Shown here: piece after piece, positions 51,639 through 59,709 of the stretch
How positions within the stretch are numbered: the stretch's first letter is position 1
How the letters are laid out: each line of letters begins with the position of its first letter
NCBI GenBank assembly: GCA_028768525.1
Contig: CP054837.1
Location: forward strand, 1,222,001-1,286,000
DNA: 64,000 nucleotides
DNA from: Desulfobacter sp.
GTDB lineage: Bacteria > Desulfobacterota > Desulfobacteria > Desulfobacterales > Desulfobacteraceae
Direction: 5' to 3'
The notes under the pieces: generated by a model
The model's input: only the letters and a program-made list of their open reading frames with translations
Told to the model about the DNA's origin: nothing
The model's database searches: none
Translations under genes and position numbers: made by a program

Positions 51639-52384
51639 TCAATGATCGGGATCAGATAGACACCAATCTTAAAAGCCTCCATATGCCGACCATGCGCCGC
51701 AGTTATGAAGAAATGGCGGATCAGGCCAGGGCGGAGGCATGGGGATATGAAAAGTACCTCTTACAATTGTTGAGTCTCGAATGCGAAGTCCGCTGGCAGA
51801 ACCGGATATCACGTAACCTGAGGGCATCCAAGTTGCCATCTTCCAAGACATTTGAGAATTTTGATAAAAAGCGCCTCCCCTTAAAGGTTGCCAATCATTT
51901 AAGTGTCCTGGTCAACGGCGCTTTTTTAGAGCGCTGTGAAAACATCCTGGCCTTTGGTAATCCGGGTAGCGGGAAAACCCATCTGCTCTGTGCCATTGGC
52001 CATGAATTAATTGCAAAGGGTAAGCAGGTTCTTTTTATCTCATGCAGTCAGCTCGTCCAGGATCTGCTGATTGCCAAAAGGGATCTTGAGCTAACCAAAA
52101 AACTCAAATCCCTCTCCAGGTTTGATGCTGTGATTATAGATGACATTGGGTATGTCCAACAAAGCCGGGGAGAAATGGAAGTGCTGTTTACCTTTTTGGC
52201 GGAACGGTATGAACAGGGCAGCCTGATGATCACGAGCAATCTTCCGTTCTCTAAGTGGGAACAGATTTTTAAGGACCCTATGACAACGGCAGCAGCCATC
52301 GACAGACTCGTTCATCACAGTATCATCCTTGAATTGAATGTGGAAAGCTATCGCATGGAACAGGCTAAAATGGAGGCCGAATAA
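51635..52384 (+). CDS. istB: IS21-family helper ATPase IstB
   Basis: AAA+ ATPase of 249 residues that helps IstA choose targets. Walker A is 'GNPGSGKTHLL' near residue 113, Walker B 'DAVIIDDIGYV', and the sensor region 'LMITSNLPFSKW' is present. The N-terminal helical region 'LHMPTMRRSYEEMADQARAE' is typical. Coupled to istA by ATGA, and followed by a third reading frame with a 1-bp overlap. Confidence 0.95.
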   Translation: MINDRDQIDTNLKSLHMPTMRRSYEEMADQARAEAWGYEKYLLQLLSLECEVRWQNRISRNLRASKLPSSKTFENFDKKRLPLKVANHLSVLVNGAFLERCENILAFGNPGSGKTHLLCAIGHELIAKGKQVLFISCSQLVQDLLIAKRDLELTKKLKSLSRFDAVIIDDIGYVQQSRGEMEVLFTFLAERYEQGSLMITSNLPFSKWEQIFKDPMTTAAAIDRLVHHSIILELNVESYRMEQAKMEAE

Positions 52385-52602
52385 TGATCGAGACCAGATA
52401 TACCAGGCAGGAGATTGTTGAGATTATTAAAATGATCCGACTGGATTTATACAATCGAGGCCTGAACTGCGGTGCCGGTGCTATCAGCAAGGAGATGGAA
52501 GCGGAAAATATTGAACCAATGCCGTCAGCAAGCACTATCGGACGGATACTATCGATAGAGGGCTTAACCCATGGAAGAACCGGGTTTTGTGATGGTAATT
52601 AA
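52384..52602 (+). CDS. Small helix-turn-helix protein riding in the IS21 element
   Basis: A 72-residue protein starting in a TAATG junction with istB. The sequence 'RQEIVEIIKMIRLDLYNRG' followed by 'AISKEMEAENIEPMPSASTIGRIL' and 'GLTHGRTG' resembles the N-terminal helix-turn-helix segment of IS481-type or other rve transposases, with the catalytic domain missing. It may be a decayed fragment that has become an accessory gene of this IS21 element, or a small DNA-binding regulator. Family match is by eye. Confidence 0.6.
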   Translation: MIETRYTRQEIVEIIKMIRLDLYNRGLNCGAGAISKEMEAENIEPMPSASTIGRILSIEGLTHGRTGFCDGN

Positions 52603-52671
52603 AAGGACTTTTTACCGGATTATAATGGGGGCCAGCCCCCAAACCCCCGGAGTTTAGCGCATTATAGACCA

Positions 52672-52727
52672 AAGTATGAGAGCAAAAAGCGAAAGGCCGT
52701 ACGTGGAAAATACGGCCCCTCATACTT
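52672..52727. repeat. Large stem-loop in the IS21 right-end region
   Basis: AAGTATGAG (52672-52680) pairs with CTCATACTT (52719-52727), and inside it GGCCGTA (52695-52701) pairs with TACGGCC (52711-52717). A second G+C hairpin, GGGGGC-CA-GCCCCC, lies at about 52627-52640. The region 52603-52860 holds no gene. Such structures may terminate transcription or form part of the transposon end complex. Confidence 0.7.
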
Positions 52728-52914
52728 CAGTCACCTTCTCGGCGCTCAGGTTGCTCTCCAGCATAGCCTTATCCTCCGGAAGGATGGTCTTAAAAAACAT
52801 AATCAGAATTGTTTTGCAAGTATTTTTTAATGAAATTAAATGGTTACGCAGGTTGGGGAACGGGAGTTTTAATTGTCGTTGAAGGAAAAAAATATTTGTC
52901 GTTGATCATATTAT

Positions 52915-53227
52915 CGAGAAGTTAAAAAAGAAAAAGCTCAACAGTGCCGCTGGTACTGTGGAAAAGGGAATAGCAGATACTTTGACGTACTATGACTTCC
53001 CTGCAGAGCATTGGCGGCGAATTCGAACAAACAATCCTCTTGAGCGGATTATGAAAGAAATAAGAAGACGAACTCGAGTGGTTGGAGCCTTCCCTGACGG
53101 CAAATCTGCTCTAATGTTGGTAGGTGCAAGATTGCGGCACATCGCAGGTACCAAATGGGGTTCCAAAAAGTATCTAAATATGAACCTTTTAAAAGAAATG
53201 GAAATTGAAAGAGAACACGTGGCCTAA
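52915..53227 (+). pseudogene. IS256-family transposase, C-terminal part (split by IS21)
   Basis: The last 104 codons of the split transposase resume in frame with 'EKLKKKKLNSAAGTVEKG'. It holds the third catalytic Glu in 'RIRTNNPLERIMKEIRRRT' and ends '...EREHVA'. Joining it to 49156-50051 gives 402 residues without a frameshift. A GTG at 52958 could start a short fragment, but it lacks the other catalytic residues. Confidence 0.88.
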
Positions 53228-53300
53228 TAAATTATCAAGTTGAGACCGAGGCCAAAAGTGCGAAAGATTCTTGACGGAACCCACCGCAATACTTTTTCCA

Positions 53301-54620
53301 GGCTCTGTAAATAAAATTGTGTAACTGCTCATAATTCTGTAGTTAACGAAGAATTAGAAAAGAAGGATGAGCAGACATGGACAAGAAGAAACTTGAAGCC
53401 TTGGTAAAAGAGCTTGCCAAGGACGTTAAATCAGAAAAAGACCTCTCAACACTTACCAGTGAAATAGTCAAATTGACAGTTGAGACAGCTTTGAATGCCG
53501 AGATAGAGGACCATCTGGGCTACCCCAAAAATAGCCCAGATGGCCGGAACTCTGGTAACAGCCGTAATGGATATTCCTCAAAAACATTAAAGGGCGATTT
53601 CGGGCAAGTTGAGATGCAGACGCCCAGGGATCGAAACGGCACTTTTGACCCTCAGTTCGTTAAAAAAGGCCAAACCCGGCTGACTCAGTTTGATGACCAG
53701 ATCCTGGCCCTCTATGCGAAGGGTATGACCACCAGAGATATCGTAGCCACTTTTAAAGAGATGTATGGTGCTGAGGTCTCCCATACCCTGATTTCCAAAG
53801 TAACCGATTCTGTGATCGATCAGGTCAATGCCTGGCAGAACAGGCCGCTGGATGACATATATCCTATTATTTACCTGGATTGCATCGTCATTAAAGTCCG
53901 CCAGGACAACCAGGTCGTGAATAAATCCGTATATATTGCATTGGGCATTAATTCAGAAGATCATAAAGAACTCATGGGACTCTGGATCGCAGAGACAGAG
54001 GGAGCCAAGTTCTGGTTGTCTGTCCTGACCGAACTTCAAAGCAGAGGATTGAAAGATATCTTCATTGCCTGCGTTGACGGACTCAAAGGATTTCCAGATG
54101 CCATTAAAACCGTTTATCCGGAAGCAAAAATCCAATTATGCATCGTTCATATGGTTAGAAATTCTCTTAAATATGTTGTCTATAAAGACAAAAAGCAGGT
54201 CGCAACGGATCTTAAAGCTATTTACAATTCAGCAACCGTGTCTGATGCAGAGAAGTCTTTGGATAATTTTTCAGAACGCTGGGATAAAAAATATCCACCC
54301 ATCAGCAGATCCTGGCGCAGCCACTGGGACAACCTGATTACCATTTTCGATTATCCCCAGGAAATCCGTCGAATCATCTATACCACCAATGCGATTGAGT
54401 CTTTGAACAGTGTCATTAGAAAGGCGATTAAGAACAGGAAGATTTTTCCAAGCGATAATTCTGCTTGTAAAATTATATATTTGGCAATAATGTCAGCCTC
54501 AAAGAAGTGGAGCATGCCGCTTCAAAAGTGGAAACCGGCCATGAACCGATTCTCCATTGAATTTGAAGGCAGATTTCATGTATAGGGAAATGGCAGTTAC
54601 ACAGAAAAATTTACAGGCTC
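53301..54620 (+). mobile_element. Intact IS256-family insertion sequence
   Basis: A 1320-bp element with imperfect terminal inverted repeats (left GGCTCTGTAAAT...TGTGTAACTGC from 53301; right complement GAGCCTGTAAAT...TGTGTAACTGC from 54620). It is flanked by perfect 8-bp direct repeats TTTTTCCA at 53293-53300 and 54621-54628. One intact transposase gene fills it. It sits only 19 bp right of the other IS256-type element. Confidence 0.93.
53377..54585 (+). CDS. IS256-family transposase (intact)
   Basis: Mutator-type transposase of 402 residues. The N-terminal region 'LEALVKELAKDVKSEKDL', then the zinc-like or DNA-binding 'GYSSKTLKGDFGQVEMQTPRDR', and all three catalytic acidic residues in 'IIYLDCIVIKV', 'FIACVDGLKGFP' and 'YTTNAIESLN' are intact. 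'IQLCIVHMVRNSLKYV' is the family Cys-His motif. AGAAGGATGAGCAG precedes ATG 53377. It is clearly different in sequence from the split transposase nearby, so the two elements are independent arrivals. Confidence 0.95.
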   Translation: MDKKKLEALVKELAKDVKSEKDLSTLTSEIVKLTVETALNAEIEDHLGYPKNSPDGRNSGNSRNGYSSKTLKGDFGQVEMQTPRDRNGTFDPQFVKKGQTRLTQFDDQILALYAKGMTTRDIVATFKEMYGAEVSHTLISKVTDSVIDQVNAWQNRPLDDIYPIIYLDCIVIKVRQDNQVVNKSVYIALGINSEDHKELMGLWIAETEGAKFWLSVLTELQSRGLKDIFIACVDGLKGFPDAIKTVYPEAKIQLCIVHMVRNSLKYVVYKDKKQVATDLKAIYNSATVSDAEKSLDNFSERWDKKYPPISRSWRSHWDNLITIFDYPQEIRRIIYTTNAIESLNSVIRKAIKNRKIFPSDNSACKIIYLAIMSASKKWSMPLQKWKPAMNRFSIEFEGRFHV

Positions 54621-54907
54621 TTTTTCCAGTCCGGTCTGCCTTGGATTCACGGCCGGTGAGCCTCAATATAGCGGTTCTCATAAATAAGTTCCATTTGAAC
54701 CATGCGGAAAGACATGATGCCACTGGAATTTACGAACCCAATCGGAATATTCTTTTGAGAATCGCTATAGACATATCTGGCTTTCTAATACATCTCAAAA
54801 TTTTATTGTTTTTTTATACGAAATTACCCCGACTATCGCCGTGATTTGTCCAAGAATATAAAACGATGAAACTGGCTAATTTTTAGATAAAAGTTAGCTA
54901 ATTCTAA

Positions 54908-57900
54908 TCATATTTGCTGGTTTTGATTCTTTGTAAGAGCATCAACAATAGCTTCAGATGTTTTCTTAAATTCAGATATGCCAACCGTTCTTTCTAATCG
55001 ACTTGTTGGAATTGCCTCGGAATAAACATTGTTTATGTTTTGATTATCTAACAGTTGGATACTTAGCAATTGTTTTCTTGCATCTACTATACCTTCCGCC
55101 CCTATAGCCCATAGTTTCACTTGTTCTGTTAAAAGGTTTATCCCCATCGCTGGCATTAATTTATCAAAGGAATCTGTTCCCAGTTGCAAAATGTTTACTA
55201 TTTCAGCGTTTATTGTATCTTGGATAACACGAACATATTTTTCGGCTATTCCACTCTTATCCACTTTTTGAATAGTTGTATAAAGCTTTTCTTTATCTTT
55301 TAATTTTTTTATATTAGAAATTTTTAATAATATCTTAGAGGCATTAGCTCCAAGCCCTAATCCATCCGACTCTTCTCCCCCCGCAAGCTGATTTAAATCA
55401 TTCGCTAAATCGGTAGCCAAAGCAACGAATGAAGTTGCAAAATTTATTCCCACACCTTTCCCATCAGCCATTTCTTGAAAAGAAGTTATCATTCGCGTTC
55501 CATTGTCCCACGCATTTGTCAAAAGATCATAGCTTAAAGAGATTTTATCAACATCATTTTTGATATCATCGTATTTAGCAATAATTTGCGTGCCAGCAAT
55601 TACTAGATCCTGCGCTGTATTGTTAATTGTGGTTAAAATTGGCCCGACTCCGTTTGGGTATTCGGGTATTTTGGGAATATCAAAATCTACAAAATGATTT
55701 TCTTCTGGAGTAATCAACCCTAGTTCAACAGCAGTATTTGCATTTTTATGAGCTGAAACATATTCATAAAAAGCATTTTGTGTGAGTAATCTATCTACGA
55801 TAATTTCCATTGGGGAATATTTATTTTTTGTGGAAATAATATCGAAGTTTATACCATCTTGTTCAAAACTTTCATCTTTTAAGCCTAAGATAGCATTGGC
55901 AACATCAGGACGCATATTCGAAAAAGTTTTTAGTACAAGTGGGCTTGTTTGGTCATCAAACACTAATCTGCCATCCTCAACAGCAACATTATTAAGAAAA
56001 CCTGCAGCAGTTCCCAGGAAAGTTAAATTTAAGGTGCTATCCATAGAGTCAATCGTATTTTTGATGTCTAATGGTAACCCATTCGGGTATTTCTGCTCTG
56101 CCAATGTTTTTGCTTTCGAAATTAGTTGAAAGGCAATTTGATATCTTTCAGAAGACGGAAAACTAAAATAGTTGTCACCCGTTATTTCAATTCCATCATA
56201 TATTATAGGTTTGGCTCCCCCCCCACTTTCCTCAGATTTAATAAATTGTCCACTATATGAAGCAGCAACTTTTGGCTTGAATATAAAATTGTTGTTAATT
56301 TGTGTGGTTTCGTCCACAGGACTGATTAATTGTATGGTATCGTCCACGGAACTGATCAGTTGTTGGTCAAAGGTTGGAATAAATTTATCCTTGAAAACAA
56401 TATTCTCAATCCGAACGATCTCTTGTGATAATTCTTGTGATACATTGTCTGTAACCTGAGAGGTTGCCGGGTCGGTGATTTTGGCAATAAAGGCGTCGAC
56501 TGAACCGTCGATGGTGAGATCAAAGCCGTTAGAAGCGATATCCGTCGATCGTGTATATCCGGTAATGAAAATATTACCCGCGGAATCTAAGGCGATTCCA
56601 GTACTGTTATCTTGTTCGTTTCCCCCGTAATAACTGGACCAGGAAACAGAACCATTAGATGTGATTTTTGTTACGAAAGCATCCCAGGATCCGCCCAATG
56701 AAGTATCAAAACCGCTGCTGGTATTAAAATCAGATGATGATGTATCCCCTGTGATAAATGCGTCGCCATTCCCATCCAGTGCAATACCAACCCCACGGTC
56801 ACTTCCGCTTCCTCCTAAATAACTGGACCAGGAAACAGAACCACTCGATGAAATTTTTGTGACATAGGCATCTGAAGGACCTCCAAGCGTTGTATCAAAA
56901 CCATTGACCGTATTAAAATCTGCAGAGGCCGTTGGCCCCGTCACCCATACATTTCCACTTCTATCCGCTGAAACGTCAAAGCCTCCCAACAAATAATTTT
57001 CGTTACCACTTCCACCTAAATAACTGGACCAGGACACAGAACCATTAGATGAAATTTTTGTTATGAAGGCATCCCAAGTTCCCCCTAAAGAAGTATCAAA
57101 ACCCCTGCTGGTATCAAAATCAGCAGAATTCGTCTGTCCTGTTACAAAAATATTGTTATTGCCATCCGTTGCTATTCCAAACCCCTGATCTGTGCCGCTT
57201 CCCCCAAGATAACTGGACCAGGACAATACGCCGCCCGATGAAATCTTTGAAATAAAGGCATCTTGTGTGCCCCCCAATGCGGTATCAAAGCCGCTACTGG
57301 TATCAAAATTTGACGAATTCGTGTAACCTGTAACAAGTATATTATCATTTTCATCAACAACAATTGCTTTACCCCAGTCATGACTGCTTCCTCCTAAATA
57401 GCTGGACCAGATTAAGGCGCCGGTTGAAGAAAATTTGCTTACAAAAGAATCCTGCATCCCGCCTAAGGAGGTATCAAACCCATTGGTCGTATTAAAATTA
57501 GAGGATGATGTACTTCCTGACACAACTGCATTTCCACCACTATCAACCGCTATTCCATTGGCATTATCAGAGTTGTTGCCACCAAAATAGCTCGACCAAA
57601 GAATAGAACCATTTGAAGAAATTTTGGTAACAAAGGCATCTTGTGTGCCCCCTAACGTGGTATCAAAACCATTGCTGGTATTGAAATCTGCAGAAGACGT
57701 GGAGCCTGTCACAAATATACTGCCAGTATCATCAACGGCTATTCCACGACCGTAATCAGAATTACTTCCCCCAAGATAACTGGACCACTCCAGAATCGGA
57801 TCAACAACCAATAGACGAGTCGCGTCGTAATCATCTGTCTGAATATTGACCTGGCCATCTTCGCGCAACTCATATCGACTGGGTACAATCACCTTCGCAT

Positions 57901-59653
57901 CACGTTCTACCTGATAAGTCAACGGCGCCTTTTGAATGACCGTCCGCTCTCCAAGGGTAATCACCAGGTCTCCCACCTCATTGAGAACCACGTTAGAGGC
58001 ACCTTTATAATTCATGGCAATTTGGGAAACATCAGCACCTTCTGATACCACCAAATCATATTCAATGTCTCCGTTTTTGTTGCCGTAATAAACCAGATCA
58101 ATGCCGTTATAAACATTTTTATAACGGACTGCACCATAATGGGACGCACCTTCCACCCAATTGGATTCGTCATTGCCAATATAATAATTAGAGTAACTCT
58201 GCTGCTTGTTTTCACCAATTGCTGTAACTTCTGTATTTGAACCTGATAACCCCATTTCAATGTTACCATTAGTGTTCTCACCGGTCTCCATTGAAAGGAC
58301 AGCCTCGGCTGTGGTTAAATAGAGCGTAGCACTGTCTGTGCGGGTCAGAAAATTCACATTGGCATCTGTTTGCCCAAGATTCTCTTCAAACAATACCGTG
58401 GATTGGTCCGGTTGCACTCCGGCACCTTCCAGATTAGGATTCCGCATGGTATCAGCTGCGTCAATATTGTTACCGATATAAAGCCAGCCGTTTTCATTAT
58501 TCAAATTCAATGCTTTGACAGATACGGTGCCATTTATGTTTTGAACATCTTGGGTAGCAATGGCCACAAATCCTCCATCTGCCCCTTCAATATGGCCGTG
58601 GGCCAATATCTGGGCATTGCGATCCAGACGTATTATTTCCCCTGCTGTTATGCGCACTTCTCCGGCATAATCGACATCAGCGTCCCCAGCTGAAGCATCT
58701 ATGGTGCCTGAAATGTTAACGTCTGCGGTATCACCGCCCTTTAAAACAATGGTCCCGTTGCGTTCCTCAGCACTCTGAGCAACGACGTAACCGTCCATAT
58801 TAATTACCTGGTCCAGCACATCTTTCGCCACATCCGTGGTCAGCAGGACATAGCCGCCATCGGCCTGGATCGTTCCACTGTTGCTCACAAGTTGTTTGAG
58901 AGACTGGCCGTCTGCGGTCTGGGCGCGTTCCAGTAGGTCACTACCGACTTCCAGGGCAATCAGATCATCGCCGTACAAGTCCAGGGTAAATCTGTCTGCG
59001 CCGGCCAGGACGACCCTGCCCAGTTTGGCGATGATACAACCCTGGTTTTCAACATGGGGGGCAACCAAGGCAACCAGGCCGCCCTGCTCAATGTTAATGC
59101 TGCCCTGGTTGATAATTTTTGCATCGGGATGGCCTGAAATATTAAACTCATACCGGCCTGCCATAAAATTTTCATCGGTTATGTCCGCGGTTGATGCCAT
59201 AAGCCCGGCAACATCAATCCGGGAATCTTTCCCAACTACAATACCATTGGGGTTTACCAGAAAAACCTGGCCGTTTGCCGATAGTTTTCCCAAAATCTTG
59301 GAAGGGTCCTGACCCGTTACCCGGTTGAGGGTGACTGCTGTTTTTGACGGCTGGACAAACCGGGTATGTTCTCCTTTACCGATATTAAACTGCTGCCAGT
59401 TAATAATCGCTTTATCTGATATTTGATGAATCGTTGTCTTGGTTGCGGATTCCTTATTTATTACCGCCTGTCCCTGCACAACATTACCACCTTCCGGATT
59501 CGCCAAAGCGATTGACACGGGTACGGCAAGCAATAGAATAATCAATACCTGAATACCCCATCTTAATGGGTGATGAAACGGGCAATCACCTTTGGGCATA
59601 ATATTTTTCGTAAAGATATCTGCCTGTCTTCTTTGCAGTGAGACGTTTACCAT
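54908..59653 (-). CDS. Large TpsA-type secreted protein with FHA secretion domain and SBBP repeats
   Basis: Protein of 1581 residues. A signal region (about 30-52, ending 'IALAN') leads into a filamentous-haemagglutinin-type secretion domain (about 55-300) with 'GQVFLVNPNGIVVGKDSRIDV', the NPNG(I) motif of TPS domains. Then a DUF7948-like region (LFEENLGQTDANVNFL, about 430-610) introduces seven SBBP repeats (about 620-1060). The last 520 residues are unique, acidic and helical, without a known family. ATG 59653 has GGAG 12 nt upstream. It lies 57 bp after tpsB, whose product should export it. Confidence 0.9.
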   Translation of the reverse strand: MVNVSLQRRQADIFTKNIMPKGDCPFHHPLRWGIQVLIILLLAVPVSIALANPEGGNVVQGQAVINKESATKTTIHQISDKAIINWQQFNIGKGEHTRFVQPSKTAVTLNRVTGQDPSKILGKLSANGQVFLVNPNGIVVGKDSRIDVAGLMASTADITDENFMAGRYEFNISGHPDAKIINQGSINIEQGGLVALVAPHVENQGCIIAKLGRVVLAGADRFTLDLYGDDLIALEVGSDLLERAQTADGQSLKQLVSNSGTIQADGGYVLLTTDVAKDVLDQVINMDGYVVAQSAEERNGTIVLKGGDTADVNISGTIDASAGDADVDYAGEVRITAGEIIRLDRNAQILAHGHIEGADGGFVAIATQDVQNINGTVSVKALNLNNENGWLYIGNNIDAADTMRNPNLEGAGVQPDQSTVLFEENLGQTDANVNFLTRTDSATLYLTTAEAVLSMETGENTNGNIEMGLSGSNTEVTAIGENKQQSYSNYYIGNDESNWVEGASHYGAVRYKNVYNGIDLVYYGNKNGDIEYDLVVSEGADVSQIAMNYKGASNVVLNEVGDLVITLGERTVIQKAPLTYQVERDAKVIVPSRYELREDGQVNIQTDDYDATRLLVVDPILEWSSYLGGSNSDYGRGIAVDDTGSIFVTGSTSSADFNTSNGFDTTLGGTQDAFVTKISSNGSILWSSYFGGNNSDNANGIAVDSGGNAVVSGSTSSSNFNTTNGFDTSLGGMQDSFVSKFSSTGALIWSSYLGGSSHDWGKAIVVDENDNILVTGYTNSSNFDTSSGFDTALGGTQDAFISKISSGGVLSWSSYLGGSGTDQGFGIATDGNNNIFVTGQTNSADFDTSRGFDTSLGGTWDAFITKISSNGSVSWSSYLGGSGNENYLLGGFDVSADRSGNVWVTGPTASADFNTVNGFDTTLGGPSDAYVTKISSSGSVSWSSYLGGSGSDRGVGIALDGNGDAFITGDTSSSDFNTSSGFDTSLGGSWDAFVTKITSNGSVSWSSYYGGNEQDNSTGIALDSAGNIFITGYTRSTDIASNGFDLTIDGSVDAFIAKITDPATSQVTDNVSQELSQEIVRIENIVFKDKFIPTFDQQLISSVDDTIQLISPVDETTQINNNFIFKPKVAASYSGQFIKSEESGGGAKPIIYDGIEITGDNYFSFPSSERYQIAFQLISKAKTLAEQKYPNGLPLDIKNTIDSMDSTLNLTFLGTAAGFLNNVAVEDGRLVFDDQTSPLVLKTFSNMRPDVANAILGLKDESFEQDGINFDIISTKNKYSPMEIIVDRLLTQNAFYEYVSAHKNANTAVELGLITPEENHFVDFDIPKIPEYPNGVGPILTTINNTAQDLVIAGTQIIAKYDDIKNDVDKISLSYDLLTNAWDNGTRMITSFQEMADGKGVGINFATSFVALATDLANDLNQLAGGEESDGLGLGANASKILLKISNIKKLKDKEKLYTTIQKVDKSGIAEKYVRVIQDTINAEIVNILQLGTDSFDKLMPAMGINLLTEQVKLWAIGAEGIVDARKQLLSIQLLDNQNINNVYSEAIPTSRLERTVGISEFKKTSEAIVDALTKNQNQQI
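56472..57795 (-). repeat. Seven tandem SBBP repeats of about 63 residues
   Basis: Each unit reads roughly W-S-S-Y-x-G-G-x3-D-x3-G-I-x-V-D-x2-G-N-x3-T-G-x-T-x-S-x-D-F-x-T-x2-G-F-D-T-x-L-G-G-x2-D-A-F-V-x-K-I-S-S. At DNA level the period is about 189 bp, with repeated 'ACTGGACCA' and 'GTATCAAA' blocks. The fifth copy has four extra residues. Such repeats form beta-propeller blades; seven fit one closed propeller. Confidence 0.88.
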
Positions 59654-59709
59654 CTTCTATGCACTCCAATATAAATATGTTGTGAATGGCTGCCGGGCAT
59701 TCGATATGA

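Larger units (their letters stand above)
50052..52908 (+). mobile_element. IS21-family insertion sequence
   Basis: The element is 2857 bp, bounded by TGATCA at 50052-50057 and 52903-52908, giving TG..CA ends, and flanked by 6-bp direct repeats TATTAT (50046-50051 and 52909-52914). Inner terminal repeats ACGACAATTAAA (left) and TTTAATTGTCGT (right) occur at matching distances, and 'AATTCCCG' motifs repeat at the left end, as in the multiple transposase sites of IS21. It carries istA, istB and a third small gene. Confidence 0.9.
49051..53281 (+). mobile_element. IS256-family insertion sequence interrupted by an IS21-family element
   Basis: Imperfect terminal repeats share ATCTTTCGCAC (49064-49074, and its complement at 53258-53268), with flanking CGT.CAA homology. 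An 8-bp direct repeat CACCGCAA (49043-49050 and 53282-53289) fits a target duplication, so the element spans 49051-53281. Removing the inner IS21 element and one TATTAT copy restores a 402-codon transposase, the normal IS256 size. The exact outer ends are less sure than the core repeat. Confidence 0.8.

Noticed and set aside
56472..57795. CRISPR-like array
   Set aside because: The regular repeats are coding SBBP repeats inside tpsA, with a 189-bp period and no spacers.
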